Shown here one piece after another: positions 1 through 6,125 of a stretch of 9,223 bases of DNA. Source of the DNA: Kiritimatiellia bacterium (GTDB lineage Bacteria; Verrucomicrobiota; Kiritimatiellia; RFP12; UBA1067); NCBI GenBank assembly GCA_017385345.1, contig JAFNRY010000100.1, forward strand, positions 1 to 9,223. The letters run 5' to 3'. The translations under genes were made by a program, and so were the position numbers. Under the pieces are notes generated by a model, which was not told the DNA's origin, did not search any database, and saw only the letters and a program-made list of their open reading frames with translations. Each line of letters begins with the position of its first letter. The first letter of the stretch is position 1.

Positions 1-1
1 C

Positions 2-1777
2 GAATGCGACAAGATGAACCCCGAAGCGGTCGCCCTGCACATGGATCGCATCGTTTCCGACATGAAGCGCTACGTGGGCGACCAGATCGGACGCGGTTTG
101 AAGTTCGTGCTGCTCGACAGCTACGAGGCGAGCATATGCGCGGACAAGCGCTACGAATGGACGCCGGCGATGCCAGAGGAGTTCAAGAAGCGCCGCGGAT
201 ACGATCCGACGCCATACCTGCCGATTCTCGGCGGCTTCCATGTGAAGGCGGCGCAGGGCGGCGAGGCGGAAAAGAAGTTCGTCGCCGACTACGAGAAGAC
301 GGTGCGCGAGCTCTACACTGACGTGCTTTTCAGGATCATGCGCGAAAAACTCTCGGAGGCCGGGCTCGAGTTCGCGTGCGAGCCGTACGGCGGGCCGCTC
401 GACACGAAGGCGTGCGCGGCGCACGTTGACAGGCTCATGACGGAGTTCTGGTACGTGCATCCCGGTTTCGGCGCCGACGGCAGGCCGAACATGGATCGCA
501 AGGTCCCGGGCCGACTTTCATGGAACAAGTGGACCGGGCCGGGCGGCGCGCGCCACAACGTGATCGAGGCCGAGGCGTTTACGAGCGGACCGTCGCGCCG
601 CAACCCGTACGCCTGCGCATGGAACGAGACGCCTTTTCTCTTGAAGGCGTGCGGCGATTCCCAGTTCTACCGCGGCGTCAACAGAATGACGCTCCACACC
701 TGCCCGCTCCAGCCGTTCGGCGACGACGTGCTTCCGGGCAGGACTATGGGACGGTGGGGGACGCATTTCGGACGCACCCAGACCTGGGCCGAGAGCGGCA
801 GGGGTTGGTTCCGGTATCTCAACAGATGCCAGGCGCTTTTGCAGTGGGGCGAGCCTTGCAACATCAACATAACAGGCAACGACATAACGCCGGCGGGCAC
901 GCCGCTCACCGCTTTCGCAAGGGCGGACGGCGAAACGCTCGTGTTCTACGTCATGAACCATTCGGGACACTCCGCGTCGATGAAGATGGGCCTTCCCGAG
1001 GGGGGGTATTCGCCGGAATGGTTCGATCCGGTGACGGGCGCGGCGACGCCGATGCAGTTCGAGAACGGGCTCGTGCCCGTCGAGATGCCGCCGTGCGGCA
1101 CCGGCTTCCTTGTATTGCGCAAGGGCGACCGCGGCGCGCCGCCGGCGACCGTCGCGTCCCGCTATCTCCAGAAAGTTCCGAAGCCGTACGCTCCCGCGGC
1201 GGCGTCCGCCGGCGCCGCCGTCTCGACTCCGTGGCGCGTAGTCTTCGGCGAAACGGAAAAGACGATGGAAAAGCTCGAGGATTGGACGGCCAACGCCGAT
1301 CCAGCCGTGAAATATTTCAGCGGGACGGCGAAATACAAGACGTCGTTCCGGCTCGCCGGCGCCGGCAGGTACCGCCTACTTTCGCTCGGAGACTGCAACG
1401 GCCAGATCGCGAAGGTCTCCCTCAACGGACGCGAACTCGCCACGCTCTGGTGCGAACCGTACGAGATTCTTTTGCCGGAGGACGCGGCGCTCGACGGCGA
1501 AAACACTCTCGAAATCGAGTTCACGAACGTCTGGGCCAACAGATTGATAGGCGACGAACAGGAGCCGGCCGATTGCGAGTATGCCGTGCAGCCCAAGTTC
1601 GACTACCCGGGCGGAACGTTCCTCGCGCGCTTCCCGTACTGGTTCAAGGACGGCATCGCTTCGCGTCCTTCCAAGGGCAGGAAATGCTTTGTCGATTGGA
1701 ACTATTTTACAAAGGATTCGCCGCTCGTCCGCTCCGGTCTCGTCGGCCCGGTCGAGTTTTTCGAACTGCCGGAGTGA
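2..1777 (+). CDS. GH106-like alpha-L-rhamnosidase, 5'-truncated by window
   Basis: The frame is open from base 2 (Glu-Cys-Asp-Lys before the first Met at 14), so the true start lies outside the window; about 591 residues are visible. GH106 enzymes remove terminal alpha-L-rhamnose from plant or pectic glycans and are usually exported, but the N-terminus that would show a signal peptide is missing. Family-like blocks seen in order: LLDSYEAS, a RRGYDPTPYLP stretch, CEPYGGP, EFWYVHPG, EAFTSGP, CGDSQFYRGVNRM, and a Trp-rich segment near WGTHFGRTQTW. The last ~170 residues (from about 1250) look like a galactose-binding-type beta-sandwich, with the motifs VSLNGRELATLW and NTLEIEFTNVWANRL. The TGA at 1775-1777 overlaps the GTG of rnhC, so the two genes are probably co-translated. 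Family assignment is from motif recall; substrate is inferred. It could instead be another large GH2-like glycosidase. Confidence 0.85.
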   Translation, partial: ECDKMNPEAVALHMDRIVSDMKRYVGDQIGRGLKFVLLDSYEASICADKRYEWTPAMPEEFKKRRGYDPTPYLPILGGFHVKAAQGGEAEKKFVADYEKTVRELYTDVLFRIMREKLSEAGLEFACEPYGGPLDTKACAAHVDRLMTEFWYVHPGFGADGRPNMDRKVPGRLSWNKWTGPGGARHNVIEAEAFTSGPSRRNPYACAWNETPFLLKACGDSQFYRGVNRMTLHTCPLQPFGDDVLPGRTMGRWGTHFGRTQTWAESGRGWFRYLNRCQALLQWGEPCNINITGNDITPAGTPLTAFARADGETLVFYVMNHSGHSASMKMGLPEGGYSPEWFDPVTGAATPMQFENGLVPVEMPPCGTGFLVLRKGDRGAPPATVASRYLQKVPKPYAPAAASAGAAVSTPWRVVFGETEKTMEKLEDWTANADPAVKYFSGTAKYKTSFRLAGAGRYRLLSLGDCNGQIAKVSLNGRELATLWCEPYEILLPEDAALDGENTLEIEFTNVWANRLIGDEQEPADCEYAVQPKFDYPGGTFLARFPYWFKDGIASRPSKGRKCFVDWNYFTKDSPLVRSGLVGPVEFFELPE

Positions 1778-2745
1778 AGTCGGTCTATACATACGAACTC
1801 GACGCCGGGCAGCAGGAGAAGCTGCTGGAGATTTTCGCGACCGGCAACTTCGCCGCGCGCGAGGTGCCGTATTCGATCGCGGCCGTTGCGGGCGACGGAT
1901 TCAACGTTACGCTGTATTCGAAGGAGAAGCACGGGAAAAGGAAGCTGTGCATCCAGGGCGCGAAGGCTGAAGAGTTCGCCGTCTTCACCGTCGAACCGCG
2001 CGTGACCGGCGTTCCCGCGATAGGGTACGAAAGGGAGACGTCGCCCGAAATGTTCTCCCCGCACGCCGGATCGGATGAATCCGGGAAGGGGGACTATTTC
2101 GGGCCGCTCGTTGTCTGCTGCGCGTACGTTGACGGCGACACCGCCGGGAAACTGCTCGAGGCGGGGGCGAAGGATTGCAAGCTCTTGACGGCGAAGGCGA
2201 CGCTGGAGACCGGCGCGAGGCTTCGCGGGCTGCTTGGCGCGGACGGGTTCGCCACGGTGCTGCTGCGCCCGCCAGCCTACAACAGGCTGTACGCGAAGAT
2301 GCGCAATCTCAACCGGATACTCGCCTGGGCGCACGCCTCCGCGCTGGAGGATCTTCTCGAGAAGCGCCCCGGATGCCCGAGGGCGGTGATAGACCAGTTC
2401 GCGCCGGACGAGCGCACCGTTCTCGCCGCGCTGAAGCCGCGGGGCGGAGCGATCGAGATAGTGCAGCGCCATAAAGCCGAAGACGACGTCGCGGTCGCGG
2501 CCGCTTCGGTGATAGCGCGGGAGATGTTCATCCGCGAAACGGCCGCCATGGGCGACGGTCTTCCGCTCGGCTCGAGCAATCCTCGCATTGCCGAAATTGC
2601 CGTAGAAATGGTCCGCAAGCACGGGCCGAACTGGATCATGAACAACTGCAAGGCGAATTTCAAGACGACCGACGCCGTGCTTGCGGCCTGCGGTTTCGAC
2701 CGTTCTGCCCTGCCGCCCGAGGGCAGGGTGGCGCGCACCGCCTGA
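1774..2745 (+). CDS. rnhC: Ribonuclease HIII
   Basis: RNase HIII cleaves the RNA strand of RNA/DNA hybrids (R-loops, primers) in the cytoplasm, using divalent metal ions. The 323-residue product is close to the family's usual ~300-310. Residues 3-75 fit the N-terminal TBP-like substrate-binding domain of HIII enzymes. The catalytic domain opens with GSDESGKGDYFGP (about 99-111), giving Asp101 and Glu102. The remaining carboxylates are likely Asp207 (AVIDQF) and Asp237 (KAEDDVAVAAAS), spaced as in the known D-E-D-D set. The C-terminal NWIMNNCKANFKTT block also fits. The start is inferred: GTG at 1774 is the only credible start before the TBP-like domain, and it overlaps the upstream stop as GTGA, which suggests translational coupling. 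A GGAG lies immediately before it, too close to be an ideal Shine-Dalgarno site. The pairing with a rhamnosidase gene has no obvious functional logic. Confidence 0.93.
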   Translation: MKSVYTYELDAGQQEKLLEIFATGNFAAREVPYSIAAVAGDGFNVTLYSKEKHGKRKLCIQGAKAEEFAVFTVEPRVTGVPAIGYERETSPEMFSPHAGSDESGKGDYFGPLVVCCAYVDGDTAGKLLEAGAKDCKLLTAKATLETGARLRGLLGADGFATVLLRPPAYNRLYAKMRNLNRILAWAHASALEDLLEKRPGCPRAVIDQFAPDERTVLAALKPRGGAIEIVQRHKAEDDVAVAAASVIAREMFIRETAAMGDGLPLGSSNPRIAEIAVEMVRKHGPNWIMNNCKANFKTTDAVLAACGFDRSALPPEGRVARTA

Positions 2746-2750
2746 AGGTA

Positions 2751-2773
2751 GCCGCCGGATTCATTCCGGCGGC
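2751..2773. terminator. GC-rich hairpin between convergent rnhC and accA
   Basis: GCCGCCGGA (2751-2759) pairs perfectly with TCCGGCGGC (2765-2773) around a 5-nt loop, TTCAT. It lies 5 bases after the rnhC stop and 19 bases past the accA stop, where a bidirectional terminator would be expected. There is no T tract on either side, so it is not a canonical intrinsic terminator. It may instead stabilise 3' ends or act with a factor. Confidence 0.45.
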
Positions 2774-2792
2774 GCGCGGCGGTACGCCCTCG

Positions 2793-3647
2793 TCAGAAGA
2801 AATTGCCGTAGGCCCGCAATTTGGCGTAGCGGCGCTTTACGAGTTCTTCCCTGGGTGTTTTTGCGAGAGCGTCGAGCGAAGCGAGCACGGCCTTTTTGAC
2901 GGCGCGGCACGCGGCGGCGGGGTTTTTCTGCGCTCCGCCGGCCGGTTCCGGGATTATCCCGTCGATCGCGCCGAGTTTTTCGAGGTCGTGCGCCGTTATC
3001 TTCAGCGCTTCGGCCGCTTCGGGCGCCTTCGACCCGTCGCGCCAGAGTATGCCGGCGCAGCCTTCCGGGGAAATCACGGAATACACCGCGTTTTCCATCA
3101 TCAGCACATTGTCGCCGACGGCTATCGCGAGCGCGCCGCCCGAGCCGCCTTCTCCGGTTATGACGACGGTCACCGGCGTTTCGAGTCCGGCGAAGAACTC
3201 GAGCGACTTGGCGATTGCCTCGGCCTGCCCGCGCTCTTCCGCTTCGCGCCCCGGATACGCGCCGGGGGTGTCGACGAACGTCACCACCTGGCAGCCGAAG
3301 CGTTCGGCCAGCTTCGCGAGCCTCATCGCCTTGCGGTAGCCGTCAGGATTCGCCATGCCGAAATTGGACGCCACGTTTTCTTCGACGTTCGCGCCTTTGT
3401 TGTGGCCGATAACGAGAACCCGGTGCTGGCCGATGCGCCCGAATCCGGCGACCATCGCCGGATCGTCAGCCGCGAGTCTGTCGCCGTGCAGTTCTTCGAA
3501 TCCGTCGCACATGGCGGCGATGAAGTCGCGCACGTGCGGCCGTTTCGCGTCGCGCGCGAGAGCGACCTTTTCCCATGCGGTCGGGGTCTTCTTCCCCGCC
3601 GCGTCCGCCTTTGCGCCCGATGTTTTTCTCTTTGATGCAACCTTCAT
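2793..3647 (-). CDS. accA: Acetyl-CoA carboxylase carboxyltransferase subunit alpha
   Basis: Together with AccD this subunit forms the carboxyltransferase that moves CO2 from carboxybiotin to acetyl-CoA, yielding malonyl-CoA for fatty-acid synthesis. The product has 284 residues. Diagnostic blocks: NFGMANPDGYRKAMRL (95-110), FVDTPGAYPG (124-133), AEERGQAEAIAKSLE (136-150), GEGGSGGALAIAVGD (165-179), YSVISPEGCAGILW (189-202), and IIPEPAGGAQKNP near 231. The start is ATG at 3647, one base after the accD stop, with GGGGG seven bases upstream; an in-frame TTG at 3668 has no comparable site. The protein is about 30-40 residues shorter than E. coli or B. subtilis AccA, because the usual N-terminal helical region (a ...FEKPI..LE-type start) is missing. 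It is replaced by a Lys/Ala-rich stretch of about 22 residues. Short AccA forms exist in other bacteria, so the gene is probably functional. Confidence 0.95.
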   Translation of the reverse strand: MKVASKRKTSGAKADAAGKKTPTAWEKVALARDAKRPHVRDFIAAMCDGFEELHGDRLAADDPAMVAGFGRIGQHRVLVIGHNKGANVEENVASNFGMANPDGYRKAMRLAKLAERFGCQVVTFVDTPGAYPGREAEERGQAEAIAKSLEFFAGLETPVTVVITGEGGSGGALAIAVGDNVLMMENAVYSVISPEGCAGILWRDGSKAPEAAEALKITAHDLEKLGAIDGIIPEPAGGAQKNPAAACRAVKKAVLASLDALAKTPREELVKRRYAKLRAYGNFF

Positions 3648-3648
3648 C

Positions 3649-4479
3649 TCAAAACCCCCAGAAATCAAGCATGCGGGCTATGAACGCCTTCATTTCGCCG
3701 CGTTCGACTATCCTGTCGATAAATCCGTGCTTTTCGGTGTATTCCGCGCTCTGGAAATCGTCTGGCAGCTTCTGGCGGATGGTGCTTTCGATGACGCGCC
3801 TTCCGGCGAAGCCGACGAGCGCGCGCGGTTCGGATATGTTTATGTCGCCGAGCATCGCGTAGGACGCGCTGACGCCGCCCGTCGTCGGATCGGTCAGCAC
3901 CGATATGAACGGCAGGCCGGCCTTCTTCAGCGCCGCGATGGCGGCCGACGTCTTGGCCATCTGCATGAGCGAGAGGATGCCTTCGTGCATTCTCGCCCCG
4001 CCGGACGCGGAGAAGATGACGAGCGGCAGCCTTTTCGCGACGGCTTCTTCGCATGCGCGCGCTATGCGCTCCCCCGTGCCGGTGCCGAGGCTTCCGCCCA
4101 TGAACGCGAAGTCCATGACGCCGAGCATCGCCGCGTGTCCGCCGATTTTGCACCTTCCAACGGTCACGGATTCGCCTTCGCCCGTCTTCGCCTTCGCCGC
4201 TTCGACCTTGTCCTTGTACGCGCCGGAGGCGTCGTGGAACTTCAAGTGGTCCGAATAGCCGACGCCGGCGCAGATTTCCTCGAACGTCCCTTCGTCGGCC
4301 GTTATCGCGATGCGCTCGCGCGCGGATATGCGCGAATGGTAGTTGCATTTGGGGCAGATTCCGCCCGCGTCCTTCCACGCCTTTTTCCCGAAATGGCTTT
4401 TGCATTTCGGGCAGACCGCCCAGATCGCCTTCTCCGGAGGAACCGGAGCGCGATCTTTTTTTTGTTCGTACCAGCCCAT
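3649..4479 (-). CDS. accD: Acetyl-CoA carboxylase carboxyltransferase subunit beta
   Basis: AccD is the zinc-ribbon carboxyltransferase subunit that pairs with AccA in cytoplasmic malonyl-CoA synthesis. The 276-residue product carries the four-Cys zinc finger: Cys23, Cys26, Cys42 and Cys45 (CPKC...CPKC, 15 residues between pairs, as in E. coli AccD). Crotonase-fold blocks follow: DFAFMGGSLGTGTGERIARA (123-142), SASGGARMHEGILSLMQMAK (157-176), LTDPTTGGVSASYAMLGD (195-212) and GFAGRRVIESTIRQKLP (223-239). The start is ATG at 4479 (MGWYEQKKDR), since AccD proteins normally begin shortly before the zinc finger; GAGGAG lies at 4495-4490 upstream. A longer reading from 4662 would overlap the cupin gene and adds only Arg-rich sequence. 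The stop is one base from the accA start, giving tight coupling and equal subunit dosage. The XRE-cupin gene ends 26 bases upstream. Confidence 0.96.
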   Translation of the reverse strand: MGWYEQKKDRAPVPPEKAIWAVCPKCKSHFGKKAWKDAGGICPKCNYHSRISARERIAITADEGTFEEICAGVGYSDHLKFHDASGAYKDKVEAAKAKTGEGESVTVGRCKIGGHAAMLGVMDFAFMGGSLGTGTGERIARACEEAVAKRLPLVIFSASGGARMHEGILSLMQMAKTSAAIAALKKAGLPFISVLTDPTTGGVSASYAMLGDINISEPRALVGFAGRRVIESTIRQKLPDDFQSAEYTEKHGFIDRIVERGEMKAFIARMLDFWGF

Positions 4480-4505
4480 GTCCTGTCGTCTCCTCGTCTT
4501 TCCCG

Positions 4506-5069
4506 TCAAAACGGCATGAAAACGACGCCGTATATCGAAGCGGGCTTGCCGCCGGTCGCGCGCAGCGAGTGTTTCACCACGCTGTTGTAGTAGGCCGTGT
4601 CGCCGGGCTTTAGCGTTATCGTTTCGTTTCCGTACTTGAGCTCCATTTCGCCGGAAAGGCATATGATGAGTTCTTCGCCCTCGTGGGAAGACGTGTTTTC
4701 CTTGCCGTCGGCCGCGAACTCTATCCTGAACGGATCCATGTGCCTGTCGGGTTTGCCGATGGCCAGGGAATGCGAGGCGTAGCCGAACTCGTTCATGCCT
4801 TCGCCCGCTATGTTTGCGGCCTCGAGGTCTTCGGCGCGCGTGATGATCGGATCCGGCTTGAACTGGTCGTCCATGAAAGTTCCGAGGCGCTGCCCGAGAG
4901 CGCGGGAAATCTTCGTAAGGGCGCCGAGGGCCGGAAGCACATCGCCGCGCTCCACTGCTTCGATCACCTTCACGTCTATTCCGCTCTTCGACGAGAGATC
5001 TTCCACTCCCATGCCGAGCCGTTCGCGGTACATGCGGATTCTACCGCCTACCTTGCCTTGTTCAACCAT
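4506..5069 (-). CDS. XRE-family HTH plus cupin-domain transcriptional regulator
   Basis: The 187-residue product joins an N-terminal lambda-repressor-like helix-turn-helix (about 8-62; VGGRIRMYRERLGMGVEDLS then VIEAVERGDVLPALGALTKI) to a C-terminal cupin barrel (about 105-187). The cupin motifs are SSHEGEELIICLSGEMEL (127-144) and LKPGDTAYYNSVVKHSLR (153-170); His129, Glu133 and His167 are the likely metal or ligand positions. Proteins of this architecture (PuuR/MmsR-like) usually sense a small metabolite and bind DNA as dimers. The ligand cannot be read from the sequence. The start is ATG at 5069, with GAGGA about seven bases upstream. It is first in a tight operon with accD and accA, so autoregulation of the carboxyltransferase genes in response to an acyl or carboxylate metabolite is a reasonable inference, though unproven. 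Confidence 0.9.
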   Translation of the reverse strand: MVEQGKVGGRIRMYRERLGMGVEDLSSKSGIDVKVIEAVERGDVLPALGALTKISRALGQRLGTFMDDQFKPDPIITRAEDLEAANIAGEGMNEFGYASHSLAIGKPDRHMDPFRIEFAADGKENTSSHEGEELIICLSGEMELKYGNETITLKPGDTAYYNSVVKHSLRATGGKPASIYGVVFMPF

Positions 5070-5095
5070 TTCGAATCCTCGCTTTCGTTCCGTTA

Positions 5096-5104
5096 ATTAT
5101 AGCA
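5096..5104 (-). promoter_or_regulatory. Extended -10 promoter for the xre-cupin/accD/accA operon
   Basis: On the minus strand the sequence reads TGCTATAAT, a perfect TATAAT (5101-5096) with an extended TGn. No good -35 box lies 16-18 bases upstream, consistent with an extended -10 promoter. Transcription would begin near 5089, about 20 nt before the cupin-gene ATG. The distance to the plus-strand promoter (5129-5158) is small enough for shared regulation. Confidence 0.65.
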
Positions 5105-5128
5105 TATCGCGATGCGTGCGGGGCGTAT

Positions 5129-5158
5129 TTGACACGGAACGCGCCGGTTTGATAAAAT
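5129..5158 (+). promoter_or_regulatory. Sigma70-type promoter of rplU-rpmA
   Basis: A perfect -35 box TTGACA (5129-5134) and a -10 box TAAAAT (5153-5158, 5 of 6 consensus) are separated by 18 bases. Transcription is expected near 5165, leaving a leader of about 57 nt before rplU. The strength fits a ribosomal protein operon. Confidence 0.8.
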
Positions 5159-5173
5159 ATGCGAAAGTTTTTC

Positions 5174-5193
5174 GTGGGAGCGGGTGCTTCCAC
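5174..5193 (+). promoter_or_regulatory. Hairpin in rplU leader (possible L21 leader)
   Basis: GTGGGAGC (5174-5181) pairs with GCTTCCAC (5186-5193) over a GGGT loop: 8 bp including one G-U pair, starting about 10 nt after the predicted transcription start and ending 28 nt before the rplU ATG. Autoregulatory leaders ahead of rplU are known in several phyla. Whether this hairpin belongs to one of them cannot be decided here. Confidence 0.5.
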
Positions 5194-5221
5194 ATGGAAA
5201 ACCGGAAAGAAGGAACGGAAA

Positions 5222-5536
5222 ATGGAACCATATGCAGTTCTCGAAACCGGCGGCAAGCAGACGCTTGTGAAAGTCGGCGATACGATCGAAATTGAAAAGA
5301 TTCCGGTCGAAGCAGGTCAGGAGACGACCATTGATACCGTATGCGCCGTCAGCGACGGCACGACGCTCAAGATCGGCGCGCCCTATGTCGAAGGCGCGAA
5401 GGTCGTTATCGAGGTGGACGCCCTGAAGCGCGGCAAGAAGGTCGTCAACTTCAAGGCGAGAAGGCGCAAAGGCAGCCGCCGCACGGTCGGCCATCGCCAG
5501 TTTCTCACGGTCGCGACGGTTAAGTCGATAGCTTGA
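5222..5536 (+). CDS. rplU: 50S ribosomal protein L21
   Basis: L21 binds 23S rRNA in the large subunit. The 104-residue product matches the family's usual ~103. It begins MEPYAVLETGGKQ, the family's typical YAVIxTGGKQ-type opening, and contains VKVGDTIEIEKI (16-27) and a basic KARRRKGSRRTVGHRQ stretch near residue 79, the RNA-binding segment. The ATG at 5222 is preceded by GAAGGA at a suitable distance. A longer in-frame reading from 5159 would start inside the -10 box and code through the leader hairpin, so it is rejected. It is followed 19 bases later by rpmA, the standard L21-L27 pairing. Transcription comes from the promoter at 5129-5158. Confidence 0.96.
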   Translation: MEPYAVLETGGKQTLVKVGDTIEIEKIPVEAGQETTIDTVCAVSDGTTLKIGAPYVEGAKVVIEVDALKRGKKVVNFKARRRKGSRRTVGHRQFLTVATVKSIA

Positions 5537-5555
5537 GCGGAAGGAGGATTAGAAA

Positions 5556-5798
5556 ATGGCAAGTTCCGCATCTGCGCGCAACGGTCGCGATTCCAACCCG
5601 AAATATCTCGGCGTAAAGGCATATGACGGCCAGTTTCTCAAGGCCGGTTCGATCATCGTCCGCCAGCGCGGCACGAAGATCCACCCCGGAAAGAACGTCG
5701 GCCAGGTCCGCGATTTCACGCTTTTCGCCCTCAGGGACGGTAAAGTGAAGTTTATCAAGGACGGCAAGGTCGTCACAATCGTCGAAACTGAAGCCTGA
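5556..5798 (+). CDS. rpmA: 50S ribosomal protein L27
   Basis: L27 sits in the large subunit with its N-terminal tail reaching toward the peptidyl-transferase centre. The 80-residue product has the family core RNGRDSNPKYLGVKAYDGQ (from residue 8) and GSIIVRQRGTKIHPGKNVG (from about 31). A very strong Shine-Dalgarno site, AAGGAGG (5541-5547), precedes ATG 5556. The N-terminus is unusual. Only six residues (ASSASA, after Met) precede RNGRDS, where E. coli L27 has nine including His-Lys-Lys, so the basic tail residues are absent. No Firmicutes-type cleavable extension is seen. The gene is followed by an intrinsic terminator; obgE, a frequent next gene, is not here. Confidence 0.95.
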   Translation: MASSASARNGRDSNPKYLGVKAYDGQFLKAGSIIVRQRGTKIHPGKNVGQVRDFTLFALRDGKVKFIKDGKVVTIVETEA

Positions 5799-5814
5799 AC
5801 CTTCAGATAGCGAT

Positions 5815-5857
5815 GAATGCCGGTCGCGGGTTTCTGCCTGCGACCGGATTCTTTTTT
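5815..5857 (+). terminator. Intrinsic terminator of rplU-rpmA
   Basis: CCGGTCGC (5820-5827) pairs with GCGACCGG (5840-5847), and the stem extends inward by three more pairs (one G-U) to a 6-nt loop. It is followed after four bases by six Ts (5852-5857). GAAT and ATTC flank the stem and could lengthen it. It lies 17 bases after the rpmA stop. Confidence 0.9.
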
Positions 5858-6090
5858 ATTCCTCTCCTGAACACAAGTAAATGACACCCGGATGTCACAC
5901 CCCATGACACCCGGGTGTCACACCCAATGACACCCGGATGTCATACCCTATGACACCCGGATGTCACACCCCATGACATCCTGATGACATTGTGCGATGT
6001 TCATGGGGACTGCTCGTTTTCTTCGGCAACAACGGCAACAACGAACCCGGTGTCTCGTTTTGCGACATGGCATGAAAGAAAAGAAGGCGT
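5858..6090. other. Intergenic region without a credible gene
   Basis: Apart from the palindromic array I see no coding signal here. A 9-bp direct repeat, CGGCAACAA, occurs twice in tandem (6024-6041). AACGA (6040-6044) can pair with TCGTT (6055-6059) ahead of the downstream promoter, a weak stem only. Minus-strand open frames crossing this stretch have no ribosome binding site or recognisable family. Confidence 0.6.
5881..5995. repeat. Tandem 23-bp repeats, each containing a 16-bp palindrome
   Basis: Four units in register (5881-5903, 5904-5926, 5927-5949, 5950-5972) and a degenerate fifth (5973-5995). Each has a 16-bp core (5882-5897, 5905-5920, 5928-5943, 5951-5966, 5974-5989) and a 7-bp C/A-rich spacer such as CACCCCA. 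The second core, TGACACCCGGGTGTCA, is a perfect palindrome; copies 1, 3 and 4 read TGACACCCGGATGTCA, one base pair off. The fifth reads TGACATCCTGATGACA. The fixed spacing of about two helical turns suggests a protein-binding array. It lies between the rpmA terminator and the promoter at 6091-6119. No function is proven. Confidence 0.85.
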
Positions 6091-6119
6091 TTGTCTTTTG
6101 AGAAGGCTTTTGCTATAAT
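6091..6119 (+). promoter_or_regulatory. Promoter of the caspase/LRR gene
   Basis: -35 box TTGTCT (6091-6096, 4 of 6), a 17-base spacer, and a perfect TATAAT (6114-6119) with an extended TGC immediately upstream. Transcription should start near 6126, about 240 nt before the leader ORF and 300 nt before the caspase gene. Confidence 0.8.
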
Positions 6120-6125
6120 TTTGCC

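Noticed and set aside
520..1773. Upstream extension of the rnhC frame inside the rhamnosidase gene
   Set aside because: The extension is Arg-rich shadow sequence; the conserved HIII N-terminal domain starts only after 1774.
1702..2622. Long minus-strand frame of 306 codons opposite rnhC
   Set aside because: It mirrors a clear RNase HIII gene, is Arg-rich and low in complexity, and shows no family motif; it is a GC-rich antisense shadow.
3648..3668. AccA start at TTG 3668
   Set aside because: ATG 3647 has a GGGGG site seven bases upstream and sits right after the accD stop; TTG has no comparable site.
4480..4662. Longer AccD start at 4662
   Set aside because: It overlaps the cupin gene and adds non-conserved Arg-rich residues; ATG 4479 directly precedes the zinc-finger domain.
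5159..5221. Longer L21 start at 5159
   Set aside because: This ATG overlaps the end of the -10 region, lacks a ribosome site, and L21 homology begins at MEPYAVLETGGKQ.
5881..5995. CRISPR-like array
   Set aside because: The repeats are tandem with only 7-bp, nearly constant spacers; there are no unique spacers and no cas genes.
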